Shown piece by piece: positions 1 to 7,115 of a stretch of 18,811 bases of DNA. The stretch comes from an uncultured Lachnospiraceae bacterium (GTDB lineage Bacteria; Bacillota_A; Clostridia; Lachnospirales; Lachnospiraceae), in assembly GCA_910588595.1 (NCBI GenBank), contig CAJUQU010000047.1, forward strand, positions 1 through 18,811, in the 5' to 3' direction. The notes below the pieces were generated by a model. It was not told the origin of the DNA and ran no database searches. It worked only from the letters and a program-made list of their open reading frames with translations. Position 1 is the stretch's first letter, and every line of letters begins with the position of its first letter. Both the position numbers and the translations under genes were made by a program.

Positions 1-45
1 GATGGTTGTCAGTGACTGGAGTTCAGACGTGTGCTCTTCCGATCT
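1..45. other. Illumina i7 index and TruSeq Read 2 adapter (contamination)
   Basis: Positions 12-45 match the 34-base TruSeq Read 2 adapter as I remember it, ending in GCTCTTCCGATCT. It is preceded by an 8-base index-like word (GGTTGTCA, 4-11) and GAT (1-3), the tail of the P7 primer, in the correct library order. Translated, it gives the well-known artefact peptide with VCSSDL. The biological sequence starts at base 46. Confidence 0.97.
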
Positions 46-199
46 GAAAATGATCGCAGACGGTGTTGGCACGTTCATAGAGATCGGACCCGGAAAGACG
101 CTGAGTGGTTTTATGAAAAAGATCGATAAGAACGTCAAATGCTTGAATATAGATAAGCTGGCGGATCTGGATAAAGCATTGGAGGAATTGAAATGTTAA
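46..199 (+). CDS. fabD: Malonyl-CoA:ACP transacylase, C-terminal fragment (5' truncated)
   Basis: Only the last 50 or so residues are present, because the contig begins inside the gene and the upstream bases are adapter. The segment GTFIEIGPGKTLSGFMKKI is the conserved C-terminal FabD block (typically EIGPGKVLSGLIKKI). FabD moves the malonyl group from CoA to acyl carrier protein in the cytosol. The catalytic Ser and His are upstream and not visible. The TAA stop (197-199) lies inside the start region of fabG, a 7-base overlap (193-199) that implies translational coupling. The position just before fabG is standard for Firmicute fab operons. Any predicted start at base 2 is an artefact of the adapter. 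Confidence 0.93.
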
Positions 200-933
200 C
201 GGGAAAAGTGGCGCTTGTGACAGGGGCTGGCAGAGGGATCGGCAGAGAGATCGCACTTATGCTGGCAAAAAACGGTGCGGCGGTCATCGTGAATTACAAT
301 GGCTCGAGGGAGAGCGCCCAGGAGGTAGTTGCACAGATCGAGCAAAATGGCGGCAGCGCGGAGGCGATGCAGTGCAATGTGGCTGATTTTGCATCCAGTG
401 AGGCATTTGCCAAGGAGATCCTTGCAAAGTACCAGAAGGTGGATATCCTTGTGAACAATGCGGGCGTGACCAGAGACAATCTGATCATGCGCATGTCGGA
501 GGAAGACTACGACGCAGTGCTTGACACGAATCTCAAAGGTGCCTTTAACATGATCAGACAGTTCTCGCGCGGCATGGTCAAACAGCGCAGCGGCAAGATC
601 ATCAATATTTCTTCCGTGAGCGGTGTCCTCGGAAACGCGGGGCAGGCAAATTACGCAGCATCGAAAGCGGGACTGATCGGGCTTACCAAGAGTGTGGCGA
701 GGGAGTTTGCCAGCCGCGGCATCAATGTCAATGCGGTTGCGCCGGGATTTATTGACACGGATATGACAAAGAACATGACAGAAGAGGCAAAAAAGACGCT
801 GAACAGCATGATCCCTATGGGAAAGATGGGAAGCACAAAAAATATCGCCGATCTGGTGCTGTTTCTGGCAGGCGAGCATTCGGACTACATCACAGGTCAG
901 GTCATCTGCGTGGATGGCGGTATGTGTATATAA
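193..933 (+). CDS. fabG: 3-oxoacyl-[ACP] reductase
   Basis: The 246-residue protein is a classical short-chain dehydrogenase of the usual FabG length. It reduces beta-ketoacyl-ACP to 3-hydroxyacyl-ACP with NADPH. Visible motifs are the nucleotide-binding TGAGRGIG (residues 10-17), NNAG (88-91), the structural/catalytic Asn in DTNLKG (N113), the catalytic Ser (S141), the YxxxK pair (Y154, K158) and the PGFIDTD loop (184-190). The start ATG at 193 overlaps the fabD stop and has GGAGG (181-185) at good spacing. It lies between fabD and fabF in the fatty-acid operon. Nothing is missing from the active site. Some SDRs of this type act on other substrates, but the operon context makes FabG the clear choice. 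Confidence 0.96.
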   Translation: MLTGKVALVTGAGRGIGREIALMLAKNGAAVIVNYNGSRESAQEVVAQIEQNGGSAEAMQCNVADFASSEAFAKEILAKYQKVDILVNNAGVTRDNLIMRMSEEDYDAVLDTNLKGAFNMIRQFSRGMVKQRSGKIINISSVSGVLGNAGQANYAASKAGLIGLTKSVAREFASRGINVNAVAPGFIDTDMTKNMTEEAKKTLNSMIPMGKMGSTKNIADLVLFLAGEHSDYITGQVICVDGGMCI

Positions 934-994
934 CTTTGAAACGATTGATTGGTATGTGCGCAGAGCGTGTTTGAGAAATGCAAGGGGTGTAAAA

Positions 995-2236
995 ATGAAA
1001 AGAAGAGTAGTGGTAACAGGAATGGGGGCAGTAACCCCGATCGGCAATGATGTTGCATCTTTCTGGAATGGCGTAAAAGAGGGAAAAATCGGTTTTGGAC
1101 CGATTTCCTATTTTGATACAGCAGACTACAAATGCAAGCTGGCAGCGGAGGTCAAGGACTTTAGTGCAGCTGATCATATGGACAAAAAGGCAGCGCGCAG
1201 GATGGAACCGTTCTGCCAGTTTGCCGTTGTCGCGGCGAAGGAAGCGATCGAGGATGCCGGTCTTGATATGACGAAGGAAGATCCCTACAGGGCAGGCTGT
1301 GCGGTGGGAAGCGGCATTGGCAGCCTGCAGGCGATGGAGCGGGAACACACGAAGCTGGAGGAAAAAGGTCCCTCGAGGGTAGCGCCCCTGTTGGTGCCGC
1401 TGATGATATCCAATATGGCGGCGGGAAATGTGAGCATAGCCTACAATCTCAAAGGCAAGAGCATCAATGTGGTGACAGCCTGCGCTACAGGTACGAACTC
1501 CATCGGCGAGGCATTCCGGACGATCCAGTACGGTGATGCGGATATCATGGTGGCAGGCGGGACAGAAAGTTCCATCACCCCGATCGGTATTGCGGGCTTT
1601 TCTTCCCTGACAGCACTCTCAAACTGTGAGGATCCGGCGCGCTGCTCGATCCCGTTTGACAAGGACAGAAGCGGTTTCGTCATGGGTGAGGGTGCAGGGA
1701 TCGTCGTGCTCGAGGAACTTGAGCATGCCAGGGCACGCGGTGCCAGGATCTATGCGGAGGTTGTGGGATACGGCTGCTCGTCGGACGCGTATCACATCAC
1801 GTCGCCTGCTGAGGACGGCGAGGGTGCGGCGGCAGCGATGCTCAACGCCGTGAAGGACGCGGGCATCTCACCGGATGAGATCACATACATCAATGCCCAC
1901 GGAACGTCAACGCATCACAACGACCTGTTCGAGACGAGAGCCATCAAGCTTGCGTTTGGGGAGCATGCCAAAGACATCAGGATCAACTCCACCAAGTCGA
2001 TGGTGGGGCATCTCTTAGGAGCCGCAGGAGCGGTTGAGTTTGTCACCTGTGTGAAGGAATTGCAGGAAGGGTATATCCATCGGACAGTCGGGCTCACGGA
2101 GAGTGAGGCGGAGATGGATCTGGATTACTGTAAGGAGAGCTGCAGTGAGGACTTCACCTACGCACTCAGCAATTCACTGGGCTTTGGCGGGCACAATGCG
2201 AGCATTCTGGTGAAGAAGTATGTGGAGCAGGATTAA
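995..2236 (+). CDS. fabF: 3-oxoacyl-[ACP] synthase II
   Basis: This is the elongating condensing enzyme, which joins malonyl-ACP to acyl-ACP with loss of CO2. From ATG 995 it is 413 residues, the family's normal size. The Cys-His-His triad falls where expected: C163 in the TACATG motif, H302 in NAHGTST and H339 in GHLLGAAG, with K334 just before the last and a C-terminal GFGGHN. The frame is open further upstream to an ATG at 914, but the protein would then gain 27 non-homologous residues and overlap fabG. The 995 start begins with the typical MKRRVVVTGMG and follows AAGGGGTG (982-989), so I prefer it. The next gene is fabZ, not accB as in many Firmicutes. Confidence 0.96.
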   Translation: MKRRVVVTGMGAVTPIGNDVASFWNGVKEGKIGFGPISYFDTADYKCKLAAEVKDFSAADHMDKKAARRMEPFCQFAVVAAKEAIEDAGLDMTKEDPYRAGCAVGSGIGSLQAMEREHTKLEEKGPSRVAPLLVPLMISNMAAGNVSIAYNLKGKSINVVTACATGTNSIGEAFRTIQYGDADIMVAGGTESSITPIGIAGFSSLTALSNCEDPARCSIPFDKDRSGFVMGEGAGIVVLEELEHARARGARIYAEVVGYGCSSDAYHITSPAEDGEGAAAAMLNAVKDAGISPDEITYINAHGTSTHHNDLFETRAIKLAFGEHAKDIRINSTKSMVGHLLGAAGAVEFVTCVKELQEGYIHRTVGLTESEAEMDLDYCKESCSEDFTYALSNSLGFGGHNASILVKKYVEQD

Positions 2237-2277
2237 AAAATAGTTGGTTTTTATATAAAAGGAAAAAGGTGACACAT

Positions 2278-2709
2278 ATGTCAGTTTATACAGCAAAGGA
2301 AATCATGGAGATCATTCCGCACAGACATCCGTTCATGCTGATCGATACCATCGAGGAGCTCGAGGAGGGCGTCAGGGCACTTGGAAAAAAGTGTGTGAGC
2401 TTTAATGAACCGTATTTTGCAGGGCACTTTCCGGGAAATCCTGTGATGCCGGGCGTACTGATCGTGGAGGCGCTGGCGCAGGTCGGAGCCGTCGCGCTGC
2501 TGGGACTGCCGGAGTGGAAGGGCAGGACAGCCTATTTTGCAGGGATCAACAAAGCGCGGTTTAAGCAGAAAGTGCTCCCGGGCGATGTGCTGATGCTCGA
2601 GACTAAGATCACGAAGGTGAAGGGACCGATCGGCGTCGGGGAGGCGGTTGCCACGGTCGACGGCAAGGTTGCCTGCAAGGCGGAGCTGATGTTTGCCATA
2701 GGAACGTGA
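2278..2709 (+). CDS. fabZ: 3-hydroxyacyl-[ACP] dehydratase
   Basis: The 143-residue hot-dog-fold dehydratase removes water from 3-hydroxyacyl-ACP to give trans-2-enoyl-ACP. The catalytic His is H50 in AGHFPGNPVMPG and the catalytic Glu is E64 in IVEALAQ. The N-terminal IIPHRHPFMLID block (about 12-23) is diagnostic of FabZ. A GTG at 2269 in the same frame would add three residues. I chose the ATG at 2278 because AAGGTGA (2265-2271) gives a ribosome site at proper spacing. There is a 41-base gap after fabF and a 32-base gap before accDA. No fabA or fabM is visible, so how double bonds are introduced in this organism is not shown here. Confidence 0.95.
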   Translation: MSVYTAKEIMEIIPHRHPFMLIDTIEELEEGVRALGKKCVSFNEPYFAGHFPGNPVMPGVLIVEALAQVGAVALLGLPEWKGRTAYFAGINKARFKQKVLPGDVLMLETKITKVKGPIGVGEAVATVDGKVACKAELMFAIGT

Positions 2710-2741
2710 AAACACTGCGTGGGCAGTGAGGAGGCTGGGTA

Positions 2742-4520
2742 ATGGACAGATCACAACATATCAAAACTGGAAGAAGATTTCCTGTTAATTTGTACAATAA
2801 AATCGAGGAAAAGCTAAAGAGCAGATCAGAGGACGCGCAGGGGGCTGCGGAGGAGACAAACACTGAGAACAAAGAGGACACAGGTCTTGTCAAGTGTCCG
2901 AAGTGCGGCAGGATGGTAGACCGTGCGCGCGTCGTGAAGAAAAAGTATGAGTGCTATGAGTGCGGCGGTTATTTCAGGGTGAAGACCAACAATCGTATCC
3001 GCATGGTCGCTGACGCGAAGAGCTTTGAGCCATGGTTCGAGGATATGGAAGTAAGCAACCCGCTGGACTATGAGGGGTACGAGGACAAACTTGCGGCAGC
3101 GAGGGAAAAGACCGGATTGAATGAGGCGGTGACTGTCGGGCGATGCAAGGTATTTGGCGATGACATCGTCCTGGGTGTGTGCGATTCCCGCTTTATGATG
3201 GCGAGTATGGGCCATGTTGTGGGCGAGAAGATCACCAGGGCGATCGAGCGCGCGACGCAGCTGAGGCTTCCGGTGTTTCTGTTCTGCTGTTCCGGTGGTG
3301 CCAGAATGCAGGAGGGGATCGTCTCGCTGATGCAGATGGCAAAGACTTCGGCTGCGATCAAGCGGCACGGTGATGCCGGGCTGTTGTACTGCACGATCCT
3401 GACAGACCCCACGACCGGCGGTGTCACGGCAAGCTTTGCGATGCTTGGCGACGTGATCATGGCTGAGCCGGGGGCACTGATCGGTTTTGCGGGACCAAGA
3501 GTCATCAAGCAGACGATCGGCCAGGAGCTTCCGGAGGGATTCCAGACAGCGGAATTTCTGGTGGAGCACGGTTTTGTTGACGGGATCGTACTGCGCGAGA
3601 ACTTGAAGAAGACGATCCGTTTCCTGATCAAGTCCCATCAGGGTACAGGCAAAAAGACTTATGCAGATTTTGATTCGGACACAGGCGTTCACTTTGAACT
3701 CAGCGAGGAGCTAAAAGAACTGTCGTGGAAGTCCAAACCGCGCAGCGCGTGGGAGAAGGTCAAGGCTGTCCGCCAGGTGGAACGCCCGTCAGCGCTCGAT
3801 TACATGGACAGTATATTTGATATTTTCGTCGAGGCACACGGCGACAGAGGTTTTGCTGATGACAAGGCGCTGATCGGCGGGATCGGATTTATCGAGGGGC
3901 AGCCCGTTACGGTGGTGGCGGACATCAAGGGTAAGGACATCAAGGAATGTCAGGAGAGAAACTTTGGTATGCCGCTTCCGGAGGGCTACCGCAAGGCGCT
4001 GCGCCTGATGAAACAGGCGGAGAAATTCAATCGTCCGATCATCAGTTTTGTCAACACTTCCGGCGCATTCTGCGGACTTGAGGCTGAGGAGCGCGGACAG
4101 GGAGAGGCGATCGCGAGGAATCTGTTGGAGATGTCAGGGTTGAAAGTACCGGTGCTCTGCATTCTCATCGGCGAGGGCGGCAGCGGCGGTGCGCTTGCGA
4201 CAGCGGTCGGAAACGAAGTGTGGATGATGGAGAATGCGACGTACTCGATCCTCTCACCGGAGGGGTTCGCGTCCATCTTGTGGAAGGATTCCAACAGGGC
4301 GCAGGAGGCGAGTGAAGTCATGAACATCACCGCGCAGGATCTCAAGCGGCTCGGCGTGATCGAGCGCATTATCCCGGAGTTTGGCGGCGCGGACAGGAAG
4401 ACAGCGGCGGCGATCGGCGGCTATATGAAAGAGCACATCAAGGAATTTCTGGAGAAGTATGACAAAAAGAGCGGAGAACAGATCGCAGCGGAGCGCTATG
4501 AGCGTTTTCGGAATTTTTAG
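2742..4520 (+). CDS. accDA: Fused acetyl-CoA carboxylase carboxyltransferase beta-alpha (AccD-AccA)
   Basis: One 592-residue frame contains both carboxyltransferase subunits, which are separate proteins in E. coli. Residues about 50-300 are AccD-like: a four-Cys zinc ribbon (C52, C55, C71, C74), then CSGGARMQEG (183-192) and LTDPTTGGVTASFAMLGD (220-237). Residues about 335-592 are AccA-like: ALDYMDSIFDIFVEAHGDRG (351-370), NFGMPLPEGYRKALRLM (407-423), EERGQGEAIARNL (449-461), GEGGSGGALA (477-486) and SPEGFASILWKD (505-516). The enzyme transfers the carboxyl group from carboxybiotin to acetyl-CoA, giving malonyl-CoA. The usual long AccA N-terminal helical region is much shortened and becomes the linker. 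The usual DTPGAYPG reads NTSGAFCG here (438-445). The start has GAGGAGG (2728-2734) at 7 bases. accB and accC are absent from this stretch. Confidence 0.94.
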   Translation: MDRSQHIKTGRRFPVNLYNKIEEKLKSRSEDAQGAAEETNTENKEDTGLVKCPKCGRMVDRARVVKKKYECYECGGYFRVKTNNRIRMVADAKSFEPWFEDMEVSNPLDYEGYEDKLAAAREKTGLNEAVTVGRCKVFGDDIVLGVCDSRFMMASMGHVVGEKITRAIERATQLRLPVFLFCCSGGARMQEGIVSLMQMAKTSAAIKRHGDAGLLYCTILTDPTTGGVTASFAMLGDVIMAEPGALIGFAGPRVIKQTIGQELPEGFQTAEFLVEHGFVDGIVLRENLKKTIRFLIKSHQGTGKKTYADFDSDTGVHFELSEELKELSWKSKPRSAWEKVKAVRQVERPSALDYMDSIFDIFVEAHGDRGFADDKALIGGIGFIEGQPVTVVADIKGKDIKECQERNFGMPLPEGYRKALRLMKQAEKFNRPIISFVNTSGAFCGLEAEERGQGEAIARNLLEMSGLKVPVLCILIGEGGSGGALATAVGNEVWMMENATYSILSPEGFASILWKDSNRAQEASEVMNITAQDLKRLGVIERIIPEFGGADRKTAAAIGGYMKEHIKEFLEKYDKKSGEQIAAERYERFRNF

Positions 4521-4531
4521 AGGATAGAGAG

Positions 4532-5566
4532 ATGAATGAGTTAAGGATAGGAGACCTTTGCGCGCGCATTCCTGTGATACAGGGTGGAATGGGCGTCGGT
4601 GTGAGTCTGTCAGGGCTGGCGGGCGCAGTGGCGGCGTCGGGCGGCGTCGGTGTGATATCGACTGCCCAGATCGGCTATCGCGATCCTGATTTTCATAAGA
4701 ATCCGATCGAGTGTAACCTGAAAGCGGTCGGCGAGGAGATCAGAAAGGCGAGGGCAGCGGCAGATGGCGGTATCATTGGTGTCAATATCATGGTAGTGAC
4801 GAGACGGTATGAGGACTACGTAAAGGCGGCAGTGGCAGCAGGTGTCGACCTGATCATATCGGGTGCAGGACTTCCCATGAACCTGCCCGAGCTTGCGGGT
4901 GACGCCAGGATCGCTCCTATTGTCTCGAGCAGGAAAGCGCTGCATGTGATCTCGAAACACTGGAAAAAGAAGTATGACAGGAAACCGGATCTCGTCGTGG
5001 TCGAGGGACCGTTGGCAGGCGGTCATCTGGGATTTGCCAGAGAGGACATCGAGGCGTACACAGTGACAAATGAGAAGAACTATGATGACGAGGTGCGAGC
5101 GGTCATAGAGCTTGCAGACGAACTTGGAGCGCCGGTCGTCGTGGCGGGCGGCATCTATGAGCGCAGGGATCTGGAGCACTGCCTCGCGATGGGGGCAAAA
5201 GGGGTGCAGATCGCAACGCGCTTTGTGACGACCAGGGAATGTGATGCTTCCGATGCCTACAAACAGGCGTATATCGATGCGAAGAGAGAGGACATCGTCA
5301 TCGTCAAGAGCCCGGTGGGAATGCCGGGGCGCGCGATACACAACGCATTTCTTGACAAAGTAAGTGCGGGCGAGCGCTTTATGAGAGGCTGCAGGCAGTG
5401 CATCACGACCTGCAGGCCGGACACGGCGCCGTACTGCATCACTGAGGCGCTGATCAACGCGGTGGAAGGGAATCTCGATGAAGGACTGATATTCTGTGGC
5501 AGCAATGCCTACAGGGCAGACAGGATAGAGACTGTAGCCGATATAATGGAGGAATTTGCCCAATGA
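4532..5566 (+). CDS. fabK: FMN-dependent enoyl-[ACP] reductase, FabK type
   Basis: The 344-residue TIM-barrel flavoprotein belongs to the nitronate monooxygenase/2-nitropropane dioxygenase family. Within this operon the best role is the last step of the cycle, reduction of enoyl-ACP. Visible features are the N-terminal IPVIQGGMG (13-21), the FMN/substrate loop AGGHLGF with the expected catalytic H165, VVVAGGI (202-208) and GVQIATRF (224-231). It is somewhat longer than streptococcal FabK (about 324). The C-terminal part has a cluster of cysteines (C287, C290, C294, C302, C322) whose role I cannot tell. The gene starts 11 bases after accDA, and its TGA overlaps the fabH ATG by 4 bases. A nitronate monooxygenase activity is the main alternative, which the context makes less likely. 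Confidence 0.85.
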   Translation: MNELRIGDLCARIPVIQGGMGVGVSLSGLAGAVAASGGVGVISTAQIGYRDPDFHKNPIECNLKAVGEEIRKARAAADGGIIGVNIMVVTRRYEDYVKAAVAAGVDLIISGAGLPMNLPELAGDARIAPIVSSRKALHVISKHWKKKYDRKPDLVVVEGPLAGGHLGFAREDIEAYTVTNEKNYDDEVRAVIELADELGAPVVVAGGIYERRDLEHCLAMGAKGVQIATRFVTTRECDASDAYKQAYIDAKREDIVIVKSPVGMPGRAIHNAFLDKVSAGERFMRGCRQCITTCRPDTAPYCITEALINAVEGNLDEGLIFCGSNAYRADRIETVADIMEEFAQ

Positions 5567-6558
5567 CGATAAATATAACCGGAACGGGAAGTGCACTGCC
5601 GGAAAAAGTAGTGACAAATTTTGATCTCGAGAAGCTGGTGGAAACTTCCGACGAGTGGATCCAGAAGCGGACAGGGATCGCGGAGCGCAGGATCTCCGGC
5701 GGGGAGACAGTGTCCACGCTGGCGGCTGACGCGTGCAGCAGAGCGCTGGAGATGGCGGGGAAGACCGCTGATGAGGTCGATCTGATACTGGTTGCGACAT
5801 GTTCACCGGAGCTGCTTCTGCCGTGCTGCGCATGTCAGGTTCAGGACTTGATCGGGGCATCCAATGCGGTGGCGTTTGACTTAAATGCCGCGTGCTCGGG
5901 ATTCCTGTTCGCGCTGAACACGGCATATGTGTATCTCCAGACCGGCATCTACAAAAATGCGCTGGTCGTGGGTAGTGAAGTGTTGTCAAAGCTTGTGGAC
6001 TGGAGTGACAGAGGCACCTGTATCCTCTTTGGTGACGGTGCGGGCGCAGCGTTTGTGGAGGCGTCCGGGGAGGAGATCATCCGCAGCAATGGACGCAGGG
6101 CAGGTATGGAATGCATGGTGCAGGGTTCGGACGGCGCAAAGGGCATGGTGCTCTCCTGCGGGGAACGCGCCGTGAACAATGCATTCACCCCAAAGAGGCA
6201 GATGGAGAGCAGTTATATCCATATGGATGGACAGGAGGTCTACAAGTTCGCCACCAAGCAGGTGCCGGCATGTATCCAGAAAGCGCTGGACAGGGCAGAT
6301 CTCGCGGTGGAGGATGTTGACTGGTTCATGCTGCATCAGGCAAATGTGCGCATCATAGAGTCGGTCGCAAAGAGGCTTAAGGCGGACATCGCAAGGTTTC
6401 CGATGAATATACATAAGGCAGGCAATATGTCCTCCGCCACGATACCGGTACTGCTCGACGAGTGGAACCGCAGCGGCGGCATCAAGGAGGGCGACAGGCT
6501 GGTGCTGTCAGGTTTCGGGGCAGGGCTGACTTACGGGGCCAGCATACTGGTCTGGTGA
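5563..6558 (+). CDS. fabH: 3-oxoacyl-[ACP] synthase III
   Basis: This enzyme starts chain synthesis by condensing acetyl-CoA (or a branched acyl-CoA) with malonyl-ACP. It is 331 residues, about 14 more than E. coli FabH; the extra residues appear to sit around 188-217. The triad is present: C111 in DLNAACSGF, H258 in LHQAN and N288 in KAGNMSSA. SDEWIQKRTGI (29-39) and the GFGAGLTYG block (317-325) are also typical. The ATG overlaps the fabK stop in an ATGA arrangement and is preceded by GGAGG, so the two are translationally coupled. In many Firmicutes fabH stands near the operon front; here it is after accDA and fabK and just before the regulator. Confidence 0.95.
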   Translation: MTINITGTGSALPEKVVTNFDLEKLVETSDEWIQKRTGIAERRISGGETVSTLAADACSRALEMAGKTADEVDLILVATCSPELLLPCCACQVQDLIGASNAVAFDLNAACSGFLFALNTAYVYLQTGIYKNALVVGSEVLSKLVDWSDRGTCILFGDGAGAAFVEASGEEIIRSNGRRAGMECMVQGSDGAKGMVLSCGERAVNNAFTPKRQMESSYIHMDGQEVYKFATKQVPACIQKALDRADLAVEDVDWFMLHQANVRIIESVAKRLKADIARFPMNIHKAGNMSSATIPVLLDEWNRSGGIKEGDRLVLSGFGAGLTYGASILVW

Positions 6559-6608
6559 GCATGAAGCTTTAGAAGGCTGCAAAAGGCGCCTCCTTGTAAG
6601 CTTTATGC
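6559..6608 (+). promoter_or_regulatory. Inverted repeat / RNA hairpin between fabH and the MarR gene
   Basis: GCATGAAGCTT (6559-6569) can pair with AAGCTTTATGC (6598-6608) over 11 positions with one G-U pair. A smaller AGGC/GCCT stem (6574-6577 with 6588-6591) can form inside. There is no T-run, so it is not a standard terminator. It could be an RNA processing or stability element, or a DNA site for the adjacent regulator. The role is inferred only. Confidence 0.55.
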
Positions 6609-6672
6609 GGGAGGAGCGCGCAGGGAAGCGTTCTTCCGTGTTATGAGGAGAACCAGGAGGTAAATCAGGAAC

Positions 6673-7113
6673 ATGGAAAAGACGACGAGAAGAATGTTGA
6701 ACGAGACGCTCGTAAAGCTCTTTAACAATGTCATGAGCATAGAGGAGAAAGCGGTCATCACCGAGGAGTATAAGGATATCACGAACAATGATATGCATAT
6801 CATAGAAGCCATCGGCATCGAGGAACCGCGCAGGATGTCGGATATCGCAAAGCGCCTTGATGTGACCATGGGGACGCTCACCACGAACATGAACAGTCTC
6901 GAGGACAAGGGATATATCGTGCGGGAGCGGAGCACGACAGACAAGAGGGTCGTTTTGGTGGTTCTCACCCCCAAAGGAAAAAAAGCATTTTACCATCACC
7001 GGGGATTTCATCAGAACATGATCAAGGCGATCATGAAGAACCTTGACGAAGATGAGATGAAGGTGATGATAAAATGCCTCCTGAATCTGAATGAATTTTT
7101 TGATCAGTACTGA
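6673..7113 (+). CDS. MarR-family regulator, probable FabT-like fatty-acid repressor
   Basis: The 146-residue protein has the MarR winged-helix layout. A helical dimerisation part (1-35) is followed by DITNNDMHIIEAIG (35-48), the helix-turn-helix RRMSDIAKRLDVTMGTLTTN (53-72) and a wing with the family's DKR signature (90-92), then C-terminal dimer helices. MarR proteins in fab clusters (FabT of streptococci) repress fatty-acid genes, often with acyl-ACP as corepressor. Here the gene closes the operon rather than opening it. It is 114 bases after fabH, with AGGAGG (6655-6660) and a nearer AGGA (6667-6670) upstream. I did not find a convincing FabT-like operator, since the operon promoter lies outside the window. 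The fab role is inferred from position; the MarR fold call is firm. Confidence 0.85.
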   Translation: MEKTTRRMLNETLVKLFNNVMSIEEKAVITEEYKDITNNDMHIIEAIGIEEPRRMSDIAKRLDVTMGTLTTNMNSLEDKGYIVRERSTTDKRVVLVVLTPKGKKAFYHHRGFHQNMIKAIMKNLDEDEMKVMIKCLLNLNEFFDQY

Positions 7114-7115
7114 TA

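Noticed and set aside
2..46. Apparent N-terminus of the first protein
   Set aside because: It is translated sequencing adapter, not part of fabD.
4610..5989. Long open frame on the - strand (459 codons) opposite fabK and fabH
   Set aside because: It lies wholly over two clearly conserved + strand enzymes, has no family motifs and is rich in Arg/His/Pro, as expected from an antisense frame of GC-biased codons.
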